Of a stretch of DNA of 64,000 nt, positions 23,671-31,911 are shown in pieces. The notes beneath the pieces were generated by a model. That model saw only the letters and a program-made list of their open reading frames with translations. It was not told the DNA's origin and ran no database searches. The DNA comes from Streptomyces sp. DG2A-72 (GTDB taxonomy: Bacteria; Actinomycetota; Actinomycetes; Streptomycetales; Streptomycetaceae): assembly GCF_030499575.1 (NCBI RefSeq), contig NZ_JASTLC010000001.1, positions 6,720,001-6,784,000 of the forward strand, given 5' to 3'. How positions within the stretch are numbered: the first letter of the stretch is position 1; every line of letters begins with the position of its first letter. Both the position numbers and the translations under genes were made by a program.

Positions 23671-24432
23671 GTGACTGCGATTCCCCAGGGCCGTACCCGC
23701 AGTGCCACGCTGGTGAGCGCGATGTGCGCCCTGGCCGTGACGGGCACGGCGGCACTGACGGGATGCAGCGAGGACCCCGACGCGGGCACGAACGGGGTCG
23801 GCAAGCTGCCGGCCGACAAGATCCAGAGCCGGACTCGCACGGCCGCCGAGTCCGCCACCGCGGTACACCTCTCCGGAACCGTGGTCACCAGCGGGCGCAC
23901 TTACAAACTCGACATGCGCCTGAAGTCCGACGGCGGCTCGGGCGAGGTCAGCGCCGAGGGGACGACGTTCCACCTGCTGCGGATCGGTGAGCAGCTGTTC
24001 CTGAAGGCGGACGCGGAGTTCTGGCATCCCGAGCACGCCAAGGGCGACGCATCCGACGACACCGACACGGCCGCCGCCGACAAGCTCGAGGGCAAGTATG
24101 TGAAGGTGCCCCAGGGCGACCCCTCGTACAAGAAGTTCAGCGGCTTCACCGACAAGGGCGTCCTCCTCGACGGCCTGCTGACCCTGCACGGCACCCTGGA
24201 GACCGACGGCCACCACGAGGAGTCCGGCACCCGCACCATCCGCATCGCCGGCGACAAGGGCTCCGGCGGCACCCTCGACGTCTCCCTGGAGGGCCGGCCG
24301 TATCCCCTCCGCCTGGTCCGCGCGGGCAGCGCCGGCACCCTGCTCTTCACGGACTGGGGCAAGGACTTCAAGATCGAGGAACCGAAGCAGGACGACACGG
24401 TGGACTACGGCAAGGCGCTGCCGACGTCCTAG
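23671..24432 (+). CDS. Secreted lipoprotein
   Basis: 253 residues from the GTG at 23671. A signal peptide ends in a lipobox (AVTGTAALTGC), predicting lipid attachment at the Cys. The mature domain has LSGTVVTSGRTYKLDMRLKS and KYVKVPQGDPSYKKFSGFTD, reminiscent of the LppX/LprG-like lipid-binding fold of mycobacteria, though I cannot confirm this. It is divergent from the MgtE-N gene and ends three bases from the stop of the convergent gene. Confidence 0.82.
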   Translation: MTAIPQGRTRSATLVSAMCALAVTGTAALTGCSEDPDAGTNGVGKLPADKIQSRTRTAAESATAVHLSGTVVTSGRTYKLDMRLKSDGGSGEVSAEGTTFHLLRIGEQLFLKADAEFWHPEHAKGDASDDTDTAAADKLEGKYVKVPQGDPSYKKFSGFTDKGVLLDGLLTLHGTLETDGHHEESGTRTIRIAGDKGSGGTLDVSLEGRPYPLRLVRAGSAGTLLFTDWGKDFKIEEPKQDDTVDYGKALPTS

Positions 24433-24435
24433 CGG

Positions 24436-24948
24436 TTACTTGCGCCGACGCTTCTTCATCAGCAACTTCGGCAGTCCCGCAGGAATCGGCTCACGTGTCG
24501 TCGCCGACGTCGGCAGCGGTGGCTCGGCCAACCGGTCAGCAGGCAAGGGCGCAATCGTCCCCGTCGGTTCCAGCCGCACCACGCGACACTCCCGAGCCCA
24601 CCGCTCCGGCATCGCCTCTCCGTCGGGTGCGTTCAGCCGCTTGCCCTTGAGCTCGGCGACCGTGGCGTCCCACTGCTCGGATCCCGGCGACAGCTCGACG
24701 ACCTTCGCCGCCCAGGAGACCAGCCGACCGCCCTTGTCCTTGCTGCGGACGGTCACTTCGGCGGCGGCCCCGTCGGCCAGCCCCGGCAGCGGCTGCTCGC
24801 CCGGCCCGTCGCCGATCAGACAGGCCGCGCCCTCGTGCCACACATGCCACAGCGCACGGACCGGTCCGCCGGGCCCCTTGACCCAGATGAGCCCGGACTT
24901 CTTGGTGGCCTCCTCGACGAGGGCCTGCTCGAGCAGCTCACGTGTCAT
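24436..24948 (-). CDS. Conserved hypothetical protein
   Basis: 170 residues, soluble. It begins TRELLEQALVEEATKKSGLIW and has RALWHVWHEGAACLIGDGPGEQPLPG, a pattern loosely like flavin-nucleotide-binding split barrels, but no cofactor motif is certain. The basic C-terminus ends LLMKKRRRK. It is next to corA on the same strand (23 bases between stop of corA upstream arrangement and this start). Confidence 0.7.
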   Translation of the reverse strand: MTRELLEQALVEEATKKSGLIWVKGPGGPVRALWHVWHEGAACLIGDGPGEQPLPGLADGAAAEVTVRSKDKGGRLVSWAAKVVELSPGSEQWDATVAELKGKRLNAPDGEAMPERWARECRVVRLEPTGTIAPLPADRLAEPPLPTSATTREPIPAGLPKLLMKKRRRK

Positions 24949-24971
24949 GAGCCCAGCCTAGCCAGCGACCC

Positions 24972-26087
<1,116 letters not shown>

Positions 26088-26553
26088 GGCAGGCTCCTTC
26101 GCGGACAGGCAGCGAAAGGCTCCGACGAGGGGTGGAACTACCCGGAATGGGGACGTCCTGACTTCACATGTTTGGCACGTCCACAAAGCGGGGAGCACCG
26201 CACCATCGCGGTGGTGAGCTTCGCTACTGATTCAGCTACTGCTGCGGGACAGACAGATCAGGCAATACGAAACGAAGGCTCTTCCGCGGTGAAGAACGTG
26301 CGAGAGGTGGCGGCCGGCTAGAGAAGCAGAGCGGCTACGTCAGCGGCGGGAAGAGCGGGTGCTACTGCACGGTCGACTTCGATCCATTGCAGCCCCACCT
26401 CCTCCGGCCGGTCCCTCGTAAGGGAGTGTCGTCGGCGTCGGGACTCGATCGCGACGCCGCAGCGTGCTGCCCCGAACCACGGGCAAGAGTATCAGCCGAC
26501 TGAAGTGTCAAGGTGCTCGTTTGCCCGGTCCTGACGAGTTCTATGCTCACCGC
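26088..26553. other. Intergenic region between divergent corA and the SUFU-like gene
   Basis: 466 bases without a convincing gene. A 35-codon frame from a GTG at 26214 (SFATDSATAAGQTDQAI...) has no ribosome site. The region has lower GC than its neighbours around 26150-26290, as expected for promoter DNA. A long Mg2+-sensing leader for corA could lie here, but I see no recognisable riboswitch core. Confidence 0.45.
26542..26547 (+). promoter_or_regulatory. Candidate -10 box for leaderless SUFU-like mRNA
   Basis: TATGCT six bases before the ATG at 26554, with no Shine-Dalgarno between. Confidence 0.4.
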
Positions 26554-27138
26554 ATGGTTGATGTTCTTCCTCTGGTCGAGGCCCGGTTGCGCACCGCGCT
26601 GGGCGAACCGGACGCCCGCGCCGCGGTCACCTTCCTCGGTACCGACCGCATCGAGGTGCTGCGTTTCCAGCAGGACGACATCGTCCGCTACGCCACGCTG
26701 GGTATGTCCGCGCACCCCATGACGGACCCCACCGCGGTCCTCGCCGACCCGGTCAAGGGCCCTCGCGCCGAGCTGGTCCTCTCCGTACGATCCGGGCTCG
26801 CCGACACCGACAAGGTGCTCCGCCCGCTCGCCGTCCTCGCCGCCTCTCCGCAGGTGGAGGGTCTGATCGTGGCTCCCGGTGCGTCCCTGGACGTCGGCGA
26901 TCCCCTCTGGCCCGGCGCCCCTTTCACCTCGGTCCTGGTCGCCGAGCCGGGCGGCCTGGTCGAGGACCTGGACCTCGATGAGCCGATGGACCCCGTCCAG
27001 TTCCTGCCGCTGCTCCCCATGACGCCGAACGAGGCCGCCTGGAAGCGCGTGCACGGCGCCCAGGCCCTCCAGGAGCGTTGGCTGACGAACGGAACGGACC
27101 TGCGGGATCCGTCCCGCAGGTCCGTCCCGCTGGACTGA
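26554..27138 (+). CDS. Suppressor-of-fused (SUFU)-domain protein
   Basis: 194 residues resembling the bacterial SUFU domain: VTFLGTDRIEVLRFQQDDIVRYATLGMS near the start, and ELVLSVRSGLADTDKVLRPLAVLAASP and TSVLVAEPGG later. Role in bacteria unknown, often associated with polymorphic-toxin immunity or scaffolding. The last 15 codons (GTDLRDPSRRSVPLD) contain a 14-bp perfect hairpin that probably terminates the gene's own mRNA. Confidence 0.8.
   Translation: MVDVLPLVEARLRTALGEPDARAAVTFLGTDRIEVLRFQQDDIVRYATLGMSAHPMTDPTAVLADPVKGPRAELVLSVRSGLADTDKVLRPLAVLAASPQVEGLIVAPGASLDVGDPLWPGAPFTSVLVAEPGGLVEDLDLDEPMDPVQFLPLLPMTPNEAAWKRVHGAQALQERWLTNGTDLRDPSRRSVPLD
27094..27125 (+). terminator. Terminator embedded in the end of the SUFU-like gene
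   Basis: Perfect 14-bp arms ACGGACCTGCGGGA and TCCCGCAGGTCCGT with loop TCCG. It ends 13 bases before the end of the stop codon, so it is entirely within coding sequence. Confidence 0.65.
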
Positions 27139-27288
27139 CCGCCCGAGTGACCCATCTCACCAACCGCATACAGTTGGTTGGCTCGGCTAATTAATGTGAG
27201 GCGCATCTGGTTACGCCCGGTCAGGCACTCCGGCCGGACGGGTGATCGTCCTTGACGTGGCGGAGCAGGGGTAGGACCGTGGGGCCCT

Positions 27289-27930
27289 ATGAGGGGCGAA
27301 CCCAGTTGCCCGAAGTGCGGTGGCCGGGTCAGGGCTCCCGGACTCTTCGCCGATTCCTGGCAGTGCGATGTGCACGGCACCGTGCATCCGCTGCAGCCCG
27401 TGATCCCGCCCAGCGTCGAGGCCCTCAGTGTCGTGGTGCACCGCACGCAGGTACCCGTGTGGATGCCGTGGCCGCTCCCGGTCGGCTGGCTGTTCACCGG
27501 TGTGGGCTGTGCGGGCGACGACCGCAGCGGGGGGCGTGCGACGGCGGTGGCGTGCTCGGGGCCGGGGCCGCTCGGCGGTATGGGCGAGTTGATTCTGGTC
27601 GCCGAGGAGCTTGGTGTCGGACTCGGTGCGCGATATGCGGGGATCGACGGGCCCGACCCGGGGCCGTACATGAACGTCGAGAAGCCGCCGCAGGCGAAGG
27701 TGCTGGCCGCGGGGCGGCCTACGCCGTTGTGGCATGTCGCCGGGTCGCCCGACGACCGTGCGGTTTTCGCCGGTGAGGCGCGGGGGTTGTGGCTGTGGGC
27801 GGTGGTGTGGCCCGAGCAGTCGGGGCTGCTGATGTATGACGAGCTGGTGCTTACGGATTTGCGGGATGCGGGGGCTGAGGTGGACTTGGTTCCCTGCGGT
27901 GCGTTGTCGCCGCGCTTGCTGGAGCCGTAG
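27289..27930 (+). CDS. Zinc-ribbon conserved protein (DUF6758-like)
   Basis: 213 residues. The N-terminal CPKCGG, then CDVHG, forms a probable zinc ribbon. The rest (VWMPWPLPVGWLFTGVGCAG, ELILVAEELGVGLGARYAG and LWLWAVVWPEQSGLLMYDE) is well conserved in Streptomyces as I recall, with no known function. The start at 27289 is preceded by a G-rich stretch only. It is followed by repeat copy C. Confidence 0.75.
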   Translation: MRGEPSCPKCGGRVRAPGLFADSWQCDVHGTVHPLQPVIPPSVEALSVVVHRTQVPVWMPWPLPVGWLFTGVGCAGDDRSGGRATAVACSGPGPLGGMGELILVAEELGVGLGARYAGIDGPDPGPYMNVEKPPQAKVLAAGRPTPLWHVAGSPDDRAVFAGEARGLWLWAVVWPEQSGLLMYDELVLTDLRDAGAEVDLVPCGALSPRLLEP

Positions 27931-27965
27931 CGCCCAGTAGCTCGGGGCTGCTGATCGTCGGCGGC

Positions 27966-28006
27966 TGCGGGTTCGTTGGGGCTTGTCGCGTAGTTCCCCG
28001 CGCCCC
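27966..28006 (+). repeat. Dispersed intergenic repeat, copy C
   Basis: Core reads GCTTGTCGCGTAGTTCCCCG then CGCCCCT (one substitution from copies B and D). It is followed by a small CTGGG/CCCAG hairpin at 28006-28019. Confidence 0.75.
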
Positions 28007-28076
28007 TGGGTGGGCCCAGCAGCCGTTATTGTTGGGTGTCCCCCTTGGTGCCGTCCCGCTTGGAGTGTTTTGCGTC

Positions 28077-28937
28077 GTGCGAATAGATCTGCACACCCAC
28101 TCCACTGCTTCCGACGGTACGGATACCCCAGCTGAGCTGGTGCGCAATGCCGCCGCGGCTGGACTGGATGTTGTCGCGCTGACCGATCACGACACGACCC
28201 GTGGGCACGCCGAGGCGATCGCCGCGCTGCCGGAGGGGCTGACGCTTGTCACCGGGGCCGAGCTGTCCTGTCGTATCGACGGGATCAGCATGCACATGCT
28301 GGCCTATCTGTTCGATCCCGAGGAGCCGGCGCTGCTGGCCGAGCGTGAGCTGGTGCGGGACGATCGGGTGCCGCGGGCCAAGGGCATGATCGGGAAGCTG
28401 AACGAGCTGGGTGTGGCGGTGACGTGGGAGCAGGTCGAGCGGATCGCCGGTGGCGGGTCCGTGGGGCGGCCACATGTCGCCTCCGCGCTGGTGGAGCTGG
28501 GCGTCGTGCCGACCGTGGGGGACGCCTTCACGCAGGACTGGCTGGCGGACGGCGGGCGGGCGTTCGTCGAGAAGCACGAGACCGACCCCTTCGAGGCGAT
28601 CCGGCTGATCAAGGCAGCGGGCGGGGTCGCGGTGTTCGCGCATCCGGCGGCCAGCAAGCGGGGGCGCACCGTGCCGGAGTCCGCGATCGCCGAGATGGCC
28701 GCCGCGGGCCTCGACGGCATCGAGGTCGACCACATGGACCACGACCCGGAGACGCGTGAGCGGCTACGAGGGCTGGGGAAGGAACTGGGGCTGCTGACCA
28801 CCGGCTCCAGCGATTACCACGGCAGCCGGAAGACCGTCCTGCTCGGCGAGTACACGACGGATCCCGAGGTGTACGGGGAGATCACGCGGCGGGCGACCGG
28901 GGCGTTCCCGGTGCCGGGGGCCGGCGGAGCGGGCTGA
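28077..28937 (+). CDS. PHP-domain metal-dependent phosphoesterase
   Basis: 286 residues from the GTG at 28077. PHP metal ligands are visible in IDLHTHSTASDGT, VALTDHDTTRGH, GAELSCRIDG, FAHPAASKRG and TTGSSDYHGS. Stand-alone PHP proteins of this type hydrolyse small phosphates such as 3',5'-bisphosphate nucleotides or 5'-nucleotides of RNA ends; the substrate here is unknown. It shares orientation with the MarC gene 48 bases downstream. Confidence 0.9.
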   Translation: MRIDLHTHSTASDGTDTPAELVRNAAAAGLDVVALTDHDTTRGHAEAIAALPEGLTLVTGAELSCRIDGISMHMLAYLFDPEEPALLAERELVRDDRVPRAKGMIGKLNELGVAVTWEQVERIAGGGSVGRPHVASALVELGVVPTVGDAFTQDWLADGGRAFVEKHETDPFEAIRLIKAAGGVAVFAHPAASKRGRTVPESAIAEMAAAGLDGIEVDHMDHDPETRERLRGLGKELGLLTTGSSDYHGSRKTVLLGEYTTDPEVYGEITRRATGAFPVPGAGGAG

Positions 28938-28985
28938 AGCTCAACCCCCGCTGACCAGTCACCCACTCTCTCGCAAGGCTCACCC

Positions 28986-29591
28986 ATGTTCGACGTCGCT
29001 GTCTTCGGCTCTCTCTTCCTCACCCTTTTCGTCATCATGGATCCCCCTGGGATCACCCCGATCTTCCTGGCGCTGACCTCCGGCCGTCCGGCGAAGGTGC
29101 AGAAGCGGATGGCCTTCCAGGCCGTCTGTGTCGCCGGCGCTGTGATCACCGTGTTCGGGCTGCTGGGGCATCAGATCCTCGACTATCTGCATGTCTCCGT
29201 CCCCGCGCTGATGATCGCGGGCGGGCTGCTGCTTCTGCTGATCGCGCTCGACCTGCTCACCGGAAAGACGGACGAGCCGAAGCAGACCAAGGACGTGAAC
29301 GTGGCGCTCGTACCGCTGGGCATGCCGCTGCTCGCCGGGCCCGGTGCGATCGTCTCCGTCATCCTCGCCGTGCAGAAGGCCGACAGTGTCGCCACGCAGG
29401 TGTCGGTGTGGGTGGCGATCCTGGCCATCCACGTCGTGCTGTGGCTGGTGATGCGGTACTCGCTGCTGATCATCCGGGTCATCAAGGACGGCGGCGTGGT
29501 CCTGGTGACACGGCTCGCGGGAATGATGCTCTCCGCGATCGCCGTGCAGCAGATCATCAACGGGGTCACCCAGGTGATCCAGGGGAGCTGA
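28986..29591 (+). CDS. MarC/UPF0056-family membrane protein
   Basis: 201 residues with six hydrophobic helices; starts with FDVAVFGSLFLTLFVIMDPPGITPIFL and has the family loop LVPLGMPLLAGPGAIVSVI. Transport role suspected (NAAT family) but not established; despite the name it is not linked to multiple antibiotic resistance. A terminator follows. Confidence 0.92.
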   Translation: MFDVAVFGSLFLTLFVIMDPPGITPIFLALTSGRPAKVQKRMAFQAVCVAGAVITVFGLLGHQILDYLHVSVPALMIAGGLLLLLIALDLLTGKTDEPKQTKDVNVALVPLGMPLLAGPGAIVSVILAVQKADSVATQVSVWVAILAIHVVLWLVMRYSLLIIRVIKDGGVVLVTRLAGMMLSAIAVQQIINGVTQVIQGS

Positions 29592-29605
29592 ACCCCGTGC
29601 AAGCG

Positions 29606-29645
29606 CAGAGCCCCCGCCCGGCGTCGGTGCCGGGCAGGGGCTCTG
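29606..29645. terminator. Bidirectional terminator between marC-like gene and the 50-residue gene
   Basis: Near-perfect 17-bp stem (CAGAGCCCC...GGGGCTCTG outside, GCCCGGC/GCCGGGC inside, one C/A mismatch) in a convergent intergenic space. Confidence 0.75.
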
Positions 29646-29670
29646 AAGCTTCTGCGGTGATCCGCGTCTG

Positions 29671-29823
29671 TTACGAGGCCGTGGTGTCGGCCGGACGGAT
29701 CCACAGCCGCTGGCCTATGGCGGCGGCCTGCTGAACGATCCGCTTGACGGAGGCGGCGTCCACAACGGTGGTGTCCACGGGTGTGCCGTCGACGTCGTCG
29801 AGTCGCATGATCTCGAAGCGCAT
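29671..29823 (-). CDS. Small conserved 50-residue protein
   Basis: Begins RFEIMRLDDVDGTPVDTTVV and ends QRLWIRPADTTAS. Balanced composition, no Cys and no membrane helix; it looks like a real small cytosolic protein that I recall as conserved in Streptomyces. The ATG at 29823 has AAGGGAG seven bases upstream. The upstream promoter (29880-29906) matches the sigma-R consensus, so it may belong to the disulfide-stress response. Function unknown. Confidence 0.85.
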   Translation of the reverse strand: MRFEIMRLDDVDGTPVDTTVVDAASVKRIVQQAAAIGQRLWIRPADTTAS

Positions 29824-29879
29824 GGCTTCTCCCTTCGTCTGGTCATCCTCCTGAGGAGAATTGCTGTACGTGTGTAGTC

Positions 29880-29906
29880 AACGAGCTGCGTGTTACAAAC
29901 ATTCCC
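29880..29906 (-). promoter_or_regulatory. Sigma-R-type promoter of the 50-residue gene
   Basis: On the minus strand GGGAAT (29906-29901), 18 bases, GTT (29882-29880). This is an exact match to the GGGAAT-N18-GTT consensus. Transcription would start near 29873, about 50 bases before the ATG. Confidence 0.7.
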
Positions 29907-30006
29907 TACGCTAAGGAAATTTTTCGAACGGCTAACTACTGTCGGGTACAGGAGACTTCGGAGACCCTTTGGGACCGGTTGTGTTCACAGCGTGACCGCC
30001 GGGACA

Positions 30007-30909
30007 ATGGAGGCGATGAACGACGACCTCGCGGCGCTCGGCGCCCGTATCGACCGCACCAATGAGCTGCTCCAGCGCATGCTCGCCGAGGTGGCGAAGA
30101 CGCCATCGACCCATGCGATCTTCGTCGACGCCGGGTATCTGTATGCGGCCGCGGGTCGGCTCGTCGCCGGAACCGAGGACCGGCGCGCCTTCGACCTCGA
30201 CGCCGAGGGACTGATCGACGCGCTCATCGACAAGGCCCGCACGATCTTCGCGGACAGCCGGCTGCTGCGGGTCTACTGGTATGACGGTGCCCGGCGCCGT
30301 ATCCACACCGCCGAGCAGCAGTCCATCGCCGAACTCCCGGACGTCAAGGTGCGGTTGGGCAATCTCAACGCCAACAACCAGCAGAAGGGCGTCGATTCCC
30401 TCATCCGCTCCGACCTGGAGTCACTCGCCCGGCACCGCGCGATCAGCGACGCGGCCCTGCTCGGCGGCGACGAGGACCTGGTGTCGGCCGTGGAGGCGGC
30501 GCAGGGGTACGGCGCGCGGGTGCACCTGTGGGGCATCGAGGCACCGGAGGGCCGCAACCAGGCGGAGCCGCTGCTCTGGGAGGTCGACAGCCAGCGCACC
30601 TTCGACCTCGACTTCTTCAAGCCGTACGTCGCCCGGCGCACCGCCCCCGCCTACGACGCCATGGGGACCCGGCCCACCCGCGAGGACGTGCGCTTCGTCG
30701 GCGCGCAGATCGCCGCGAAGTGGCTGGCGGCGCGCGGCAGGGAGTCGCTGGTGGAGCTGCTGCCCGGGCATCCGTATCTGCCGGGGTCCGTGGACCAGGA
30801 CCTGCTGGTGGAGGCGGAGGGCCTGCTGCAGTACTCGCTGCGCGGCCAGGCGGACCTGCGGCGGGCGCTGCGCGACGGCTTCTGGGAGCACCTGCAGACG
30901 CTTTACTAG
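30007..30909 (+). CDS. NYN-domain protein (PIN-like RNase fold)
   Basis: 300 residues if read from ATG 30007; an ATG three codons in (30016) and a GTG at 29992 are alternatives. The NYN domain shows HAIFVDAGYLYAA (first acidic residue), KGVDSLIRSDLE and ALLGGDEDLVSAVEAA, the conserved Asp set for a metal-dependent ribonuclease. The C-terminal 100 residues (ARGRESLVELLPGHPYLP) form a second helical domain. Its stop overlaps the stop of the convergent hydrolase in CTAG. Confidence 0.88.
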   Translation: MEAMNDDLAALGARIDRTNELLQRMLAEVAKTPSTHAIFVDAGYLYAAAGRLVAGTEDRRAFDLDAEGLIDALIDKARTIFADSRLLRVYWYDGARRRIHTAEQQSIAELPDVKVRLGNLNANNQQKGVDSLIRSDLESLARHRAISDAALLGGDEDLVSAVEAAQGYGARVHLWGIEAPEGRNQAEPLLWEVDSQRTFDLDFFKPYVARRTAPAYDAMGTRPTREDVRFVGAQIAAKWLAARGRESLVELLPGHPYLPGSVDQDLLVEAEGLLQYSLRGQADLRRALRDGFWEHLQTLY

Positions 30910-31784
30910 CTCAGGTCCTGGCCGGCGTCGTCCCAGAAGTCCGCGAGGGCGTGGGCCGTGGGGAGCGGCTGGTCCATGTTGGGCGAGTGCTCCGCACCGG
31001 CCACGACCGAGCGGCGCGCCTTCAGCCGTACGGCCATGTCGTCGAGGAGCGTCACGGGCCACGCGTCGTCGCGGGAACCCGACAGCACATGGAACGGGAG
31101 CGGGACGGCGGCGAGTTCGGCGACTCGGTCCGGCTCGGTGCACAACTGGCGGCCCGTCGCGATGAGCTGGGCGGGTTTGTTGCCCAGCCAGCGGCGCTGG
31201 AGCTGGCCCAGGTCGCCGATTCCGCGGGCCGGGCCGCCGACCTCCTCCGGGGGGCCCATGGCCAGGATCGCCTCCCACACCTCGGGCATCGTCAGCACCG
31301 CGAGCGTGTCCCGCAGCAGCTTGATGCGCTGCTTCTGGGAATCGGAGACCTCGGCGGGACCCGAGGACATCAGGGTGAGCGAGCGGAAGGGCGAGTGGTC
31401 GAGGAGGACGGCGGCGCGGGCGATCAGGCCGCCGAGGGAGTGCCCGAAGAGATGCAGGGGCGTGCCGAGTGCCGCGGCCTGTGCGAGCACGTCCTTCGCC
31501 AACTCGTCCTGCGCGTAGGCCGATTCATCGTGCTCCGGGCCGTCGGACTCGTGCTGTCCGCGCCCGTCGACGGCCACGACCCGGTAACCGCGCGCGTTCA
31601 GCGGCTCATGCAGCAGCGTGAAGTCCTCCTTGCTGCCCGTGAAGCCGGGAACCATCAGCACGACGCCCCTCGGCTCGACGCCTGAGGGCACCGGCGAGTC
31701 GACGACGGCGAAGTCGCCACGGGCCGTGTGCAGGCGGTGGAGGCGGGCGCCGGGCGGCGGGGGAACGGGCGCTGAGCTGGTCAC
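30906..31784 (-). CDS. Alpha/beta hydrolase
   Basis: 292 residues: MVPGFTGSKEDF oxyanion region, FGHSLGGLIARAA nucleophile elbow, SGSRDDAWPV acidic residue and GAEHSPNMDQP catalytic His. It resembles monoacylglycerol or small ester hydrolases. No signal peptide. It shares the four bases CTAG with the end of the NYN gene, so there is no room for a separate terminator. Confidence 0.9.
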   Translation of the reverse strand: MTSSAPVPPPPGARLHRLHTARGDFAVVDSPVPSGVEPRGVVLMVPGFTGSKEDFTLLHEPLNARGYRVVAVDGRGQHESDGPEHDESAYAQDELAKDVLAQAAALGTPLHLFGHSLGGLIARAAVLLDHSPFRSLTLMSSGPAEVSDSQKQRIKLLRDTLAVLTMPEVWEAILAMGPPEEVGGPARGIGDLGQLQRRWLGNKPAQLIATGRQLCTEPDRVAELAAVPLPFHVLSGSRDDAWPVTLLDDMAVRLKARRSVVAGAEHSPNMDQPLPTAHALADFWDDAGQDLS

Positions 31785-31864
31785 GAGGTGAGGCTATCGG
31801 GTGGGGCGGCGACGTCGGTGCCCGGTTCCCGGTCGTTGTCGGGCCGACGGTGCGTAAGAACGCC

Positions 31865-31900
31865 GATGGCCCGGCCCACGCGAGGTGGGACCGGGCCATC
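31865..31900 (-). terminator. Terminator of the DEAD-box helicase gene
   Basis: GATGGCCCGG-CCCAC pairs with GTGGG-(A)-CCGGGCCATC, a 15-bp stem with one bulged base, 11 bases beyond the helicase stop. Confidence 0.75.
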
Positions 31901-31911
31901 AGGGTGCGCTA

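Noticed and set aside
26214..26321. 35-codon plus-strand frame between corA and the SUFU-like gene
   Set aside because: No ribosome-binding site, no similarity I can recognise, and it lies in the corA upstream region.
26380..26420. tRNA-like T-loop (TTCGATC)
   Set aside because: The flanking bases do not form a T stem and no acceptor or anticodon arm can be built.
26088..26553. Magnesium riboswitch upstream of corA
   Set aside because: I could not build an M-box core or any conserved magnesium-sensing structure in this region.
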